DNA of 8,336 nucleotides, taken from the NCBI GenBank assembly GCA_021769545.1, contig JAETSS010000051.1:1-8336 (forward strand), in the 5' to 3' direction. Positions 1 to 6,490 of the stretch are shown piece by piece (the first letter of the stretch is position 1; each line of letters opens with the position of its first letter). Both the position numbers and the translations under genes were made by a program. The DNA is from Eubacterium sp. (GTDB lineage: Bacteria > Bacillota_A > Clostridia > Peptostreptococcales > Anaerovoracaceae). The notes beneath the pieces were generated by a model that did no database searches, was not told where the DNA came from, and saw only the letters and a program-made list of their open reading frames with translations.

Positions 1-1195
1 TGAGGAAAAAAGGACGACTCTCTTTGAGAATGGGTTGATATGGTTCGGAGCGGGGGTATCCATCGCCGAGATCATCACAGGTACATATCTGGCTCCGCTG
101 GGTTTTGGAAAGGGCATTGCAGCCGTCTTCACGGGACATATGATAGGCTGCTTCATGATCTTCTGCGCGGGGCTCATAGGCGGCAAGGTGCGAAAAAGCT
201 CCATGGAGACGGTGAAGATGAGCTTCGGACAGAAGGGAAGCCTGCTGTTTTCCGTATTGAACGTGCTGCAGCTTTTGGGGTGGACCGCCATCATGATATA
301 CGACGGCGCGCTGGCCGCCAACGGCGTGTGGGCTACAGGCAGATGGGTCTGGTGTATAGTGATCGGAGGACTTATCGTTCTCTGGATAATGATAGGCATC
401 AGGAAGCTGGGAAAGCTCAATGCCGTCGCGATGGCTGCGCTGTTCATACTGACGATAATGCTGAGCAGGGTGATATTCGGCGGCGGAGAGGCTGTGGGCT
501 TTGGAGAGGAAAGCATGTCCTTCGGAGCGGCAGTGGAGCTTTCCGTTGCGATGCCTCTTTCGTGGCTTCCTCTTGTCAGCGACTATACGAGAGCTGCGGC
601 AGAGCCTGTCAGGGCCACGGCTGTCAGCGCATGCGTATACGGCGTCGTAAGCTGCTGGATGTTTATCATCGGCATGGGAGCGGCGATTTTTACGGGAGAG
701 TATGATATCGCTCAGATCATGGTAAAGGCGGGGCTCGGCATAGCGGGACTTCTGATAATAGTGCTGTCAACGGTGACGACAACGTTTCTGGATGCCTATT
801 CTGCGGGAGTGTCCGGCGAATCCATATTTGCCGGGATCAACGGCAAATGGGCAGCGGTGGCTGTAGCCATCGTCGGAACGTTATGCGCGATAATGTTCCC
901 GATGGATGACATAACGGATTTCCTCTATCTGATAGGTTCGGTGTTCGCGCCGATGATCGCAGTGCAGATAGCAGATTTCTTCATAATAAAAAAAGATCAC
1001 AGCAGCAGTTCCGTTAATATCGATAATATGGTAATATGGGGAATAGGCTTTATCGTTTACAGGATGCTGATGCATGTGGACTTCGTTGTTGGCAATACAC
1101 TGCCCGACATGGTCATCACCGTCATCATATGCATCGCTGTAAGCAGGCTCAGGGAAAAGGCGGAACAGAAGGAAAATATCAAATTAAGAAAATAA
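1..1195 (+). CDS. cytX: CytX-like NCS1 transporter, probable hydroxymethylpyrimidine permease (5' partial)
   Basis: This is a membrane transporter of the nucleobase:cation symporter-1 family. CytX members are thought to import the thiamine precursor hydroxymethylpyrimidine. The frame is open to the left edge (codons from base 2), and the residues before the first possible start, a TTG at 35, read EEKRTTLFENG, which resembles the normal CytX N-terminus. That TTG also has no ribosome binding site. I therefore infer that the true start lies just outside the window and only a few codons are missing. About 397 residues are visible with roughly 12 hydrophobic segments. Recognisable family stretches are IWFGAGVSIAEIITG near the start, SWLPLVSDYTR in the middle and IADFFIIKKD near the end. 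The last ~12 residues are charged and cytoplasmic-like. A TPP riboswitch, common for this family, would lie upstream and cannot be seen. Cytosine or another pyrimidine is an alternative substrate. Confidence 0.85.
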   Translation, partial: EEKRTTLFENGLIWFGAGVSIAEIITGTYLAPLGFGKGIAAVFTGHMIGCFMIFCAGLIGGKVRKSSMETVKMSFGQKGSLLFSVLNVLQLLGWTAIMIYDGALAANGVWATGRWVWCIVIGGLIVLWIMIGIRKLGKLNAVAMAALFILTIMLSRVIFGGGEAVGFGEESMSFGAAVELSVAMPLSWLPLVSDYTRAAAEPVRATAVSACVYGVVSCWMFIIGMGAAIFTGEYDIAQIMVKAGLGIAGLLIIVLSTVTTTFLDAYSAGVSGESIFAGINGKWAAVAVAIVGTLCAIMFPMDDITDFLYLIGSVFAPMIAVQIADFFIIKKDHSSSSVNIDNMVIWGIGFIVYRMLMHVDFVVGNTLPDMVITVIICIAVSRLREKAEQKENIKLRK

Positions 1196-1213
1196 AGGCA
1201 AGGGGAACAAGAC

Positions 1214-1639
1214 ATGAGCGAAATGCAGGGATATAACTGTATAATGGTATACAGCCGCCGGGGCGACAGGCTCCTTTTCTGCAAAAGACTTAAGGATCCA
1301 TACAAAGGAAAATACAATCTGGTGGGCGGCAAGATCGAGCCGGGAGAAGACGGCTTCGACGCCGCATACAGGGAGCTTTACGAGGAGACCGGGATATCGG
1401 GCGGACAGATAGAGCTCAGACACATGATGGATTTTACATATTACAATCAGAACTGTTACATGGAGGTCTATGCAGGCAGGCTAAAGACCGATGTAGAGCT
1501 GGTACCGGAGCTGCATCCGCTTTGCTGGCTTGAGCTTGACGAGGATTTTTTCGATACGGAAAAATTCGCCGGCGAGGGAAATATAGGCCATATGGTGGAG
1601 CAGGTGAACGAATACGGTATGGGAGAGACAAGGCAGTGA
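1214..1639 (+). CDS. Nudix hydrolase, small NTP/nucleotide-diphosphate pyrophosphatase type
   Basis: The 141-residue protein is a single Nudix domain, a fold that cleaves nucleoside diphosphates linked to another group (X), using a divalent metal. The complete Nudix box GX5EX7REUXEEXGU is present at residues 39-61: G39, E45, then R53-E54-L55, E57-E58 and G60-I61. No catalytic residue is missing. Residues 7-36 form the usual first strands (YNCIMVYS, then LLFCKRLKDPYKGKYNLVGG) and the C-terminal third is acidic. ATG 1214 is preceded by AGGGGA at 1201-1206, spaced 7 bases. It follows the permease stop by 18 bases, so co-transcription is likely. The family includes 8-oxo-dGTPases (MutT type), but substrates cannot be read from sequence. 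The link to a pyrimidine permease suggests a nucleotide or thiamine-precursor phosphate substrate, which is inference only. Confidence 0.93.
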   Translation: MSEMQGYNCIMVYSRRGDRLLFCKRLKDPYKGKYNLVGGKIEPGEDGFDAAYRELYEETGISGGQIELRHMMDFTYYNQNCYMEVYAGRLKTDVELVPELHPLCWLELDEDFFDTEKFAGEGNIGHMVEQVNEYGMGETRQ

Positions 1640-1654
1640 TGAGCCGGCGAGGGA
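1569..1654 (+). repeat. 12-base direct repeat around the Nudix stop
   Basis: The 12-mer GCCGGCGAGGGA occurs inside the end of the Nudix gene at 1569-1580 and again just after its stop at 1643-1654, 74 bases apart. Flanking bases do not match, so this is not the edge of a longer duplication that I can see. It may be coincidence or a remnant of slippage. Confidence 0.6.
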
Positions 1655-1696
1655 TGTGCAGGAGATGTGCAGGAAAGGAAACGATTTAACGATTTA
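1653..1696 (+). repeat. Two short perfect tandem duplications in the Nudix-AEC gap
   Basis: GATGTGCAGGA is perfectly duplicated in tandem (1653-1663 and 1664-1674), and 6 bases later ACGATTTA is also perfectly duplicated in tandem (1681-1688 and 1689-1696). The second pair ends one base before the GGAGGTGA ribosome binding site of the next gene (1698-1705). Two adjacent exact duplications in a 72-base spacer suggest replication slippage. An effect on translation of the AEC gene is possible but not shown. Confidence 0.8.
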
Positions 1697-1711
1697 CGGA
1701 GGTGAAGGACG

Positions 1712-2641
1712 ATGGTTGTGGGAGAGATATTGAGTTCATTGGTCATGATCTTTATTTTGATCGTTCCCGGGATCTTTTTCAGAAAGAAGGGTCTGGTCTC
1801 GGTGGAACAGAGCGATGGAATCTCATCATTTGTGGTCAACCTTACATGGCCGTGCCTTGTAATAGATGCAATGCAGATGGAATTCAGCGTGCAGATATTG
1901 AAGGATAGCGGATATATGCTGGCAATAGCGGTGGTGATATTCGCGATAATCATAGCTGCGGCATTTCCGCTGGCAAAGCTCATGAGGATGTCCGACAGGA
2001 AGAAATACATAACCACCTTCATGCTGCTTTTTGGAAACACGGGCTTCATAGGACTTCCCGTGACCAAGGCGCTGTACGGAACGGAATCGGTGTTCTTCGC
2101 GGCCATTCTTGAAATGATAAACGATGTGCTCATATTTACCATAGGAATAATACTGATACAGATGTCGGCGGGAGCGAAGCTAAAGCTGGACCCGAAGCAG
2201 TTCCTGAGCCCCGGCCTCATAGGCGTATTGATAGGGCTGGCGCTGTTTCTTGCTGATTTCCGGCTTCCGGCGCTTCTGGGAGGCTCCATAGAGATGATAG
2301 GCAATGCCACGACACCCCTTACCATGTTCCTGATAGGTCATCAGATAGGCGGTCTCAAAATAAAGGAAATCGTAGGCGACTGGCATGTATACGCCGTGTG
2401 CTTCCTGAAACTGCTGGCGGTGCCGGTATTGGTGCTGGTGGTATTGAAGCTGTGGGCGGGAGATTTCACCCTTCTGGAAAAGGTGCTGATACTGAGCTTT
2501 GCAATGCCTGTGGCGTCGGTATCTGCCATATTCAGCCAGCAGTACAAGGGCGAAGCCGCCTTTGCGACAAAATCAGTGCTGCTTTCCACGATATTTTCCA
2601 TAGTAACGATACCTGTGTTTGCGATAATCATGGAAATGTAA
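1712..2641 (+). CDS. AEC-family (auxin efflux carrier-like) permease
   Basis: This is a 309-residue integral membrane protein of the AEC family, part of the bile/arsenite/riboflavin transporter fold. Bacterial members export or exchange small organic anions such as malate, but most have no known substrate. The N-terminal half begins with a hydrophobic helix (residues 4-23) and carries NLTWPCLVI at 43-51. The family hallmark GNTGFIGLPV is at residues 108-117, and the second repeat has GNATTPLTMFLIG at 197-209. About 8-10 hydrophobic segments alternate with short loops, and the length is typical (300-320). ATG 1712 follows the strong site GGAGGTGA at 1698-1705 with 6 bases of spacing. The gene lies 72 bases after the Nudix gene with no terminator between them, and is followed closely by a terminator, so it is probably the last gene of the unit. 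The substrate cannot be assigned. Confidence 0.9.
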   Translation: MVVGEILSSLVMIFILIVPGIFFRKKGLVSVEQSDGISSFVVNLTWPCLVIDAMQMEFSVQILKDSGYMLAIAVVIFAIIIAAAFPLAKLMRMSDRKKYITTFMLLFGNTGFIGLPVTKALYGTESVFFAAILEMINDVLIFTIGIILIQMSAGAKLKLDPKQFLSPGLIGVLIGLALFLADFRLPALLGGSIEMIGNATTPLTMFLIGHQIGGLKIKEIVGDWHVYAVCFLKLLAVPVLVLVVLKLWAGDFTLLEKVLILSFAMPVASVSAIFSQQYKGEAAFATKSVLLSTIFSIVTIPVFAIIMEM

Positions 2642-2667
2642 CAGATATGGATATTGATATTCGGATT

Positions 2668-2692
2668 CGGACTTCGGTTCGGGTCCGTTTTT
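2668..2692 (+). terminator. Rho-independent terminator after the AEC gene
   Basis: CGGAC (2668-2672) pairs with GTCCG (2683-2687). Two T·G pairs extend the stem inward, closing a 6-base loop (2675-2680). TTTTT follows at 2688-2692. The position 26 bases after the AEC stop fits the end of the cytX-Nudix-AEC unit. The stem is short but GC-rich. Confidence 0.75.
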
Positions 2693-2701
2693 GTGTAATA
2701 G

Positions 2702-2723
2702 GAAATATCAACTGCGATATTTC
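2702..2723. repeat. Perfect 8-bp inverted repeat
   Basis: GAAATATC (2702-2709) and GATATTTC (2716-2723) are exact reverse complements separated by AACTGC. No T-run follows, so this is not a standard terminator. It begins 10 bases after the T-run of the preceding terminator. It could be an operator-like dyad or a second weak hairpin that protects the 3' end. Confidence 0.6.
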
Positions 2724-2848
2724 ACCGCTAAGACGGGGTAGGCCCATTTAGAATGTATGTTGACGTGTATAAAAAAGATTTTTTGTCGATTTAAGTACGT
2801 TTGCGGATACCCTTATGAAGTAGCAGGACATATAGTTTTTTTATGGAG

Positions 2849-2860
2849 ACTATATATAGT
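2849..2860. repeat. 12-bp perfect palindrome ACTATATATAGT
   Basis: The 12 bases are self-complementary without a spacer, with a further TATAGT half-site 13 bases before the palindrome (2831-2836). The same half-site words reappear as the outer arms of the hairpin at 3002-3032. A regulator dyad is possible, but AT-rich palindromes also arise by chance. Confidence 0.5.
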
Positions 2861-2939
2861 AGTCGGATGCTAACGATAACGATATGTAGCACAGCTAAAA
2901 GCGTTCCGGAAGATATCATCGTAGTCATTAAAAAATCTG

Positions 2940-2981
2940 ACGTGTATATTTTCGAAAAAAGTGTGATTTATACACGTTTTT
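2940..2981. repeat. 9-bp inverted repeat with T-run, possible weak terminator
   Basis: ACGTGTATA (2940-2948) pairs with TATACACGT (2969-2977) around a 20-base spacer that itself begins with the palindrome TTTTCGAAAA. T5 overlaps and follows the stem (2977-2981). The long loop and few GC pairs make it a poor terminator. The same ACGTGTATA word also occurs alone at 2763-2771, which favours a protein-binding motif or repeated element. Confidence 0.45.
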
Positions 2982-3001
2982 ACAGAAAATGGCAGCTAAA
3001 A

Positions 3002-3032
3002 ACTATACATACCCCGGCCGGGTATATATAGT
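3002..3032. repeat. 31-base hairpin, 12 pairs with one mismatch
   Basis: ACTATA (3002-3007), a mismatched C, then ATACCC (3009-3014) pair with GGGTAT (3020-3025), a mismatched A, then TATAGT (3027-3032). The loop is CGGCC (3015-3019). The central GC block stands out in an AT-rich region. No T-run follows, so it is not a terminator on either strand in the usual sense. It lies 130 bases before the sigma factor start and could be an operator or a structured leader element. Confidence 0.6.
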
Positions 3033-3096
3033 GATATGTATTATTCGGCAGTCATTTTTAAGGATTTAGTAAATTTTATAGACATGCGATTCACCC

Positions 3097-3124
3097 TGTA
3101 ACAATTATGCTGTAAAATTGTTAT
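3097..3124 (+). promoter_or_regulatory. Candidate ECF-type promoter / operator dyad of the sigma operon
   Basis: TGTAAC at 3097-3102 resembles the AAC-containing -35 element used by many Firmicute ECF sigma factors, and a loosely CGTC-like TGTTAT lies about 16 bases further on. The same bases form a perfect dyad: TAACAATT (3099-3106) and AATTGTTA (3116-3123) with a 9-base spacer. It ends 38 bases before the sigma start. Autoregulation by the encoded sigma factor would be typical of the family, but the -10 match is weak, so this is tentative. Confidence 0.35.
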
Positions 3125-3161
3125 ATAAGTAAGAGTGTAGAATGAGAAGAAGGGAGGGAGT

Positions 3162-3707
3162 ATGGATCGTAATTTGCTGGAACGTGTATATGGCATGTAT
3201 GCGGAAGAGATCAGGCTGTATCTGTATTCCCTCTGCAAAGATGCCGCCCGGGCTGAGGATATGATGCAGGAGGTATTCGTAAAGGCGCTGATGTCATTAA
3301 GCGATGAGCATGAAAACTTCAGAGCATGGCTTTATCGTGTGGCGCGGAATATTTGCATAAATGAGATGAAGAAGGAGATGCGAAGGCGAAAACGAGTAGT
3401 CGAAAATACACGTAAAAATGAAAAAAACTATGGAGTCATGACAGAAAATACGGAGCTTTCGGCAGTAGAGCCCGACCTTGTTTTTTCGATATTGAAGGAA
3501 GAACGAAAACGCAGCCTTTTCAAATGCCTTATGGATCTGCCGGAAATTCAGAAGGAGACCGTATATATGTTTTATTTTGGAGGAATGACCACGGGAAAAA
3601 TAGCTCAGGCGCTGGAGCTTAGCCCGGAGAACGTCAGAGTGATACTGTACCGTGCAAGAAAAAATATGAAGCTGCTGCTTGAAAAGGAGGGATATCATGA
3701 GCTTTAG
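3162..3707 (+). CDS. ECF-family RNA polymerase sigma factor
   Basis: The 181-residue protein is an extracytoplasmic-function sigma factor that directs RNA polymerase to a small set of promoters. Sigma region 2 spans about residues 8-72, with the core-binding DMMQEVFVKA at 33-42 and the -10 recognition stretch FRAWLYRVARNICINEMKK at 53-71. A charged linker at ~73-105 joins it to sigma region 4 at ~110-172, whose helix-turn-helix reads MTTGKIAQALELSPENVRVI (142-161) followed by YRARKNMK. Region 3 is absent, as expected for the ECF group, and the length is normal. ATG 3162 follows GGAGG at 3153-3157 with a short 4-base spacer. The 3' end overlaps the anti-sigma gene by 11 bases, implying translational coupling. 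The target regulon is unknown; autoregulation is likely. Confidence 0.95.
   Translation: MDRNLLERVYGMYAEEIRLYLYSLCKDAARAEDMMQEVFVKALMSLSDEHENFRAWLYRVARNICINEMKKEMRRRKRVVENTRKNEKNYGVMTENTELSAVEPDLVFSILKEERKRSLFKCLMDLPEIQKETVYMFYFGGMTTGKIAQALELSPENVRVILYRARKNMKLLLEKEGYHEL
3684..3699 (+). promoter_or_regulatory. Ribosome binding site that sets the anti-sigma start
   Basis: AAGGAGGG (3684-3691) lies inside the sigma gene, 5 bases before ATG 3697. An in-frame TTG at 3679 would add six residues, but it would overlap this site and has no ribosome binding site of its own, so ATG 3697 is the better start. Confidence 0.85.
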
Positions 3708-5031
3708 AGAATTGATGGATAAATACAGACAGGGGACAGCTAATGACGAAGAAACGAGACTGGTTGAGAAAGAACTGGATAAATACGACGCCATAAATGA
3801 GTTTCAATATGAGCAGATAGAACAGCTTACGAATCGGATTGAGACAGGCAGTGATAACACAGCTCACGAAGGGAGTACGACTGCGGAAACAGATGCAGGG
3901 AGCATAGAGGGCCTCGATAAGACAAGCCGTGAAGAAGCTTTCATCAAAAGCGTCAGGAAAGAGATCAGAAAGGCATTCATAAAGACGGGTATCGGTGTAG
4001 GAATAGGAGCGGTCGTCATCGTTCTTTTCATAATATCAGTATTGCCGGGTCTCGTATCGAAATTTTACTACGATCCCGGAGAGATAGCTGCCGAAAGCGA
4101 AGATGAAGGGGAAGGCATCGAAGCTACCAACCGGATGAGCCTTGATATAGCAGTATATACCGAGCTCATGGTTCCTGAGGCACGCCGAAACCTTGTGGCG
4201 GTACAGGACAATGGATACGGCGATTATGATATCCGGATAGGAAGATCTTCATGGAGCAGCAGTGAAGATTACGGGGAGCTTTCGGGGAAGATAACGCGAA
4301 ACAAGCTCACAATGTACGATCCCGGCAGGCTGGAGCCCATGGGCGCCAATAGATTCGCATGGTTCCAGCGGGAAAGGACCGATGCTTCGCTGACGCAGCA
4401 GGACGAGTTGGAAGCAGCAGTATGGCAAAAGGAAAATCCCGGTGAGGAAGGGGAATTTCTTCACGGAATTGTCGCCAGACAGGATGCAGGCGAACTGCTG
4501 GAAGAACTTGACGACAATGAAAAATACTATGCATATGTGACACTTAACGAAATGATGGATTACGAAGACTTTTTCAGCTTCTATACATCTCATGAGGATT
4601 TCGGCAGAGGCTGGTGCGCCGTGAAGACCAACGAAGCGGCGGCGGACGGCGTGTATTTCAGACCGGAAAATATAGGTTTTGAGTTTACACCATCAGCCAG
4701 CAATCCGCTCCAATGGGACAGGGAAAAATATCCGGCACTGTTCATGTGGCAGGATGGCGATGATCCACAGGAGATAGAGAGAAAGCAGGCGGATGCTTCT
4801 TATGCAAAGGCGCACTTTATGGATCTTCTGGGGTATATGGAGGAGCATGAGGAATTTCTTGATATGATGACCGGAAGCAATGGAGAATATCCCGATCTTG
4901 ACAAGGCGAGAGAATATGTTTCAAAAAACGGTGTCATAATATACGGTTTCGTCTTCATGGCAGATAAGGAGACACTTAAAGCTCTGCTTAATGAGAATGA
5001 GGTGTATTCTATAGATGTAAAGCAAAGATAA
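3697..5031 (+). CDS. Membrane anti-sigma factor with Sigma_reg_N / Sigma_reg_C regions
   Basis: The 444-residue protein is the probable membrane-anchored inhibitor of the ECF sigma factor encoded just upstream. Residues 1-45 form a short helical cytoplasmic segment (FRELMDKYRQGTANDEETRL) of the kind that binds sigma; it has no HxxxCxxC zinc motif. A Ser/Thr/Asp/Glu-rich linker (50-75) leads to a basic patch (84-96) and one transmembrane helix at ~97-119, giving an N-in topology. The helix and the part up to ~170 resemble Sigma_reg_N. The remainder is an acidic extracytoplasmic domain. YYAYVTLNEMMDYEDFF at 277-293 and GVIIYGFVFMADKETLKALL at 412-431 match the pattern of Sigma_reg_C (Sigma factor regulator C-terminal). 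There is a single cysteine, C307, so no disulfide within the chain. The signal sensed is unknown, and no protease site is evident from sequence alone. Confidence 0.85.
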   Translation: MSFRELMDKYRQGTANDEETRLVEKELDKYDAINEFQYEQIEQLTNRIETGSDNTAHEGSTTAETDAGSIEGLDKTSREEAFIKSVRKEIRKAFIKTGIGVGIGAVVIVLFIISVLPGLVSKFYYDPGEIAAESEDEGEGIEATNRMSLDIAVYTELMVPEARRNLVAVQDNGYGDYDIRIGRSSWSSSEDYGELSGKITRNKLTMYDPGRLEPMGANRFAWFQRERTDASLTQQDELEAAVWQKENPGEEGEFLHGIVARQDAGELLEELDDNEKYYAYVTLNEMMDYEDFFSFYTSHEDFGRGWCAVKTNEAAADGVYFRPENIGFEFTPSASNPLQWDREKYPALFMWQDGDDPQEIERKQADASYAKAHFMDLLGYMEEHEEFLDMMTGSNGEYPDLDKAREYVSKNGVIIYGFVFMADKETLKALLNENEVYSIDVKQR

Positions 5032-5048
5032 ATGTGTATCGCCGTAAT

Positions 5049-5080
5049 GCGGCCGTATTTTCAGATATGGCTGCTTTTTT
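5049..5080 (+). terminator. Strong rho-independent terminator of the sigma/anti-sigma operon
   Basis: GCGGCCGTAT (5049-5058) pairs over all 10 positions (two G·T) with ATATGGCTGC (5065-5074) around a 6-base loop, followed by six T (5075-5080). It begins 18 bases after the anti-sigma stop and separates this operon from the next gene. Confidence 0.93.
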
Positions 5081-5114
5081 CATGAACTCAACACAATAAT
5101 TATCATGTTACATA

Positions 5115-5143
5115 TTTCTTTCCAAGGAAAAATAAGGTATACT
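5115..5143 (+). promoter_or_regulatory. Candidate housekeeping promoter for the CNNM-secA unit
   Basis: A TATACT -10 box is at 5138-5143, with a poor -35 candidate TTTCTT at 5115-5120 spaced 17 bases. A second TATACT occurs at 5146-5151. The site lies between the strong terminator and the next gene, where a promoter is expected, but the -35 match is weak. Confidence 0.4.
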
Positions 5144-5200
5144 AATATACTGGATATTTGTAATTTAAGCAGAACATTTGAAAGGAGCGGACTGCGCTAA

Positions 5201-6490
5201 ATGAGTGGTGACACCATCAGAGACATTATCGTTATAATCATACTTATCATGCTTTCGGCATATTTTTCGGCGACGGAGACGGCCTTCACCTCCATCAATA
5301 AGATCAGACTCAAGAACATGGCAGGTGACGGAGACAAGAAGGCGGAGCGCGTCCTTAAACTTTCCGAAAAGTACGATAAACTCCTTACAACCATACTGAT
5401 AGGAAACAACATAGTAAATATAACGATGACATCCATCGCTACGGTGCTGTTCGTAAATCTTCTGGGAGCATATGGGCCTACGGTGGCCACGGTGGTGATT
5501 ACAGTTGTCGTTTTGATATTCGGAGAGATAACCCCCAAAAATATCGCCAAGGAAATGCCCGAGAGCTTTGCCATGACATCGGCTCCGATACTCAAGAAGC
5601 TGATGACGCTGCTGACACCCATAAACTTCATTTTTACGAAATGGAAACAGCTCATAGCCAGGATATTCGATCTTGATTCCAGCGATGCTATCACCGAGGA
5701 CGAGATCCTGACCATGGTAGAGGAAGCGGAAAGCTCAGGCGGCATCGAGGAACGGCACAGCAAGCTCATACAGAATGCCATAGAATTCAACGAGCTCACG
5801 GCCGAGGATGTCATGACGCCGAGACCTGAAATGAAGGCCATAGACATAGAATGTCCCAAGGAAGAACTGGCGGAGATGTTCAAAGACACGGGCTATTCGA
5901 GACTGCCCGTATATGAGGAAGATATCGATAAGATAGTAGGCGTTATAAATCAGAAGGATTTTCATAATTATATATCGGGGACGGGCAGAAATGTCGCGGA
6001 TTATATAATGCCGGTGGTATTCGTAGGAACGGCAATGAAGATATCCGACCTGCTGAAAAAGATGCAGCAGCTCAAGACCCACATGGCTATCGTCATAGAT
6101 GAATACGGCGGTACGGAGGGACTCGTCACCATGGAGGACATCATCGAGGAGCTGGTGGGAGAAATATTCGACGAGCACGACGTGGTGATATCAAAGGAGA
6201 TACTGCCGCTGCAGAACGGAAGCTTCCGTGTAAAATGCAGCGCCAATATAAACAAGGTATTCGATTATTTTGATATAGAAGAAATACCGGATGTAATGAC
6301 CGTCAACGGATGGGTCGTACTGGAGCTGGACAAGCTGCCGAAAAAAAACGACACCTTCGAGACAGTCATCGAAGATAAGCGATTGAAGGCCAGAGTCACC
6401 AAGGCGGATGACAGGAAGGCCATAGAGATCAATTTAAGAGTAGAAGAAATTGAAAGTGATAATAGAAAGGGGAAAGAAGCATGGGCTTAA
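5201..6490 (+). CDS. CNNM/CorC-type membrane protein (DUF21, CBS pair, CorC_HlyC)
   Basis: The 429-residue protein has the full layout of the bacterial CNNM/CorC family, often annotated 'hemolysin family protein', some members of which export magnesium. The DUF21 membrane domain covers ~8-160, with [13 protein letters not shown] at 19-31, the conserved [12 protein letters not shown] at 63-74 and FGEITPK at 107-113. Two CBS domains follow at ~206-262 (VMTPRPEM, then [10 protein letters not shown]) and ~266-325 ([18 protein letters not shown]), which may bind adenine nucleotides. A CorC_HlyC domain is at ~335-413. TAA stands immediately before ATG 5201, so no upstream in-frame start exists. The nearest good ribosome binding site, AGGAG at 5183-5187, is 13 bases away, which is unusually far. 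The end overlaps secA. Magnesium or cobalt efflux is inferred from the family; direct hemolysin activity is unlikely. Confidence 0.93.
   Translation: MSGDTIRDIIVIIILIMLSAYFSATETAFTSINKIRLKNMAGDGDKKAERVLKLSEKYDKLLTTILIGNNIVNITMTSIATVLFVNLLGAYGPTVATVVITVVVLIFGEITPKNIAKEMPESFAMTSAPILKKLMTLLTPINFIFTKWKQLIARIFDLDSSDAITEDEILTMVEEAESSGGIEERHSKLIQNAIEFNELTAEDVMTPRPEMKAIDIECPKEELAEMFKDTGYSRLPVYEEDIDKIVGVINQKDFHNYISGTGRNVADYIMPVVFVGTAMKISDLLKKMQQLKTHMAIVIDEYGGTEGLVTMEDIIEELVGEIFDEHDVVISKEILPLQNGSFRVKCSANINKVFDYFDIEEIPDVMTVNGWVVLELDKLPKKNDTFETVIEDKRLKARVTKADDRKAIEINLRVEEIESDNRKGKEAWA

Larger units (their letters stand above)
2693..3161. other. Repeat-rich AT-rich intergenic region upstream of the ECF sigma gene
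   Basis: This stretch of about 470 bases contains no gene I can support. It is visibly more AT-rich than the flanking genes. It holds several inverted repeats, listed separately, plus repeated words: TGACGTGTATA at 2761-2771 and 2938-2948, CAGCTAAAA at 2892-2900 and 2993-3001, and the half-site TATAGT or its complement ACTATA at 2831, 2849, 2855, 3002 and 3027. A 14-base block of six A, GA and six T lies at 2771-2784. It could be a regulatory region, a decayed gene or mobile-element remnant, or hold an unrecognised small RNA. No known riboswitch class was recognised. Confidence 0.6.

Noticed and set aside
35..37. TTG at 35 as the true start of the cytX-like gene
   Set aside because: It lacks a ribosome binding site, and the in-frame codons before it encode residues typical of the family N-terminus, so the start is outside the window.
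40..705. Plus-strand 221-codon frame overlapping cytX
   Set aside because: It is an Arg/His-rich out-of-frame translation of the permease gene, whose own frame gives clear family motifs.
1468..2325. Minus-strand 285-codon open frame opposite the Nudix and AEC genes
   Set aside because: It is the mirror of two well-supported coding regions, crosses their boundary, has a Ser/Pro/Ile-rich antisense composition and matches no family.
2771..2784. Six A, GA, six T block as a terminator or promoter UP element
   Set aside because: There is no GC stem, and no convincing -35/-10 pair near it, so I only describe it as part of the intergenic region.
2843..3031. Plus-strand 62-codon reading frame in the intergenic region
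   Set aside because: It has no ribosome binding site before its ATG, an unlikely amino-acid make-up with no recognisable motif, and runs through the inverted repeats. It is best explained as chance.
2693..3161. Riboswitch or CRISPR array in the intergenic region
   Set aside because: No conserved riboswitch core was recognised, and the repeats are too short and irregularly spaced for a CRISPR array.
5197..5889. Minus-strand 230-codon open frame opposite the CNNM gene
   Set aside because: It covers the exact antisense of conserved DUF21 and CBS coding sequence, is Ser/Met-rich and has no ribosome binding site or family match.
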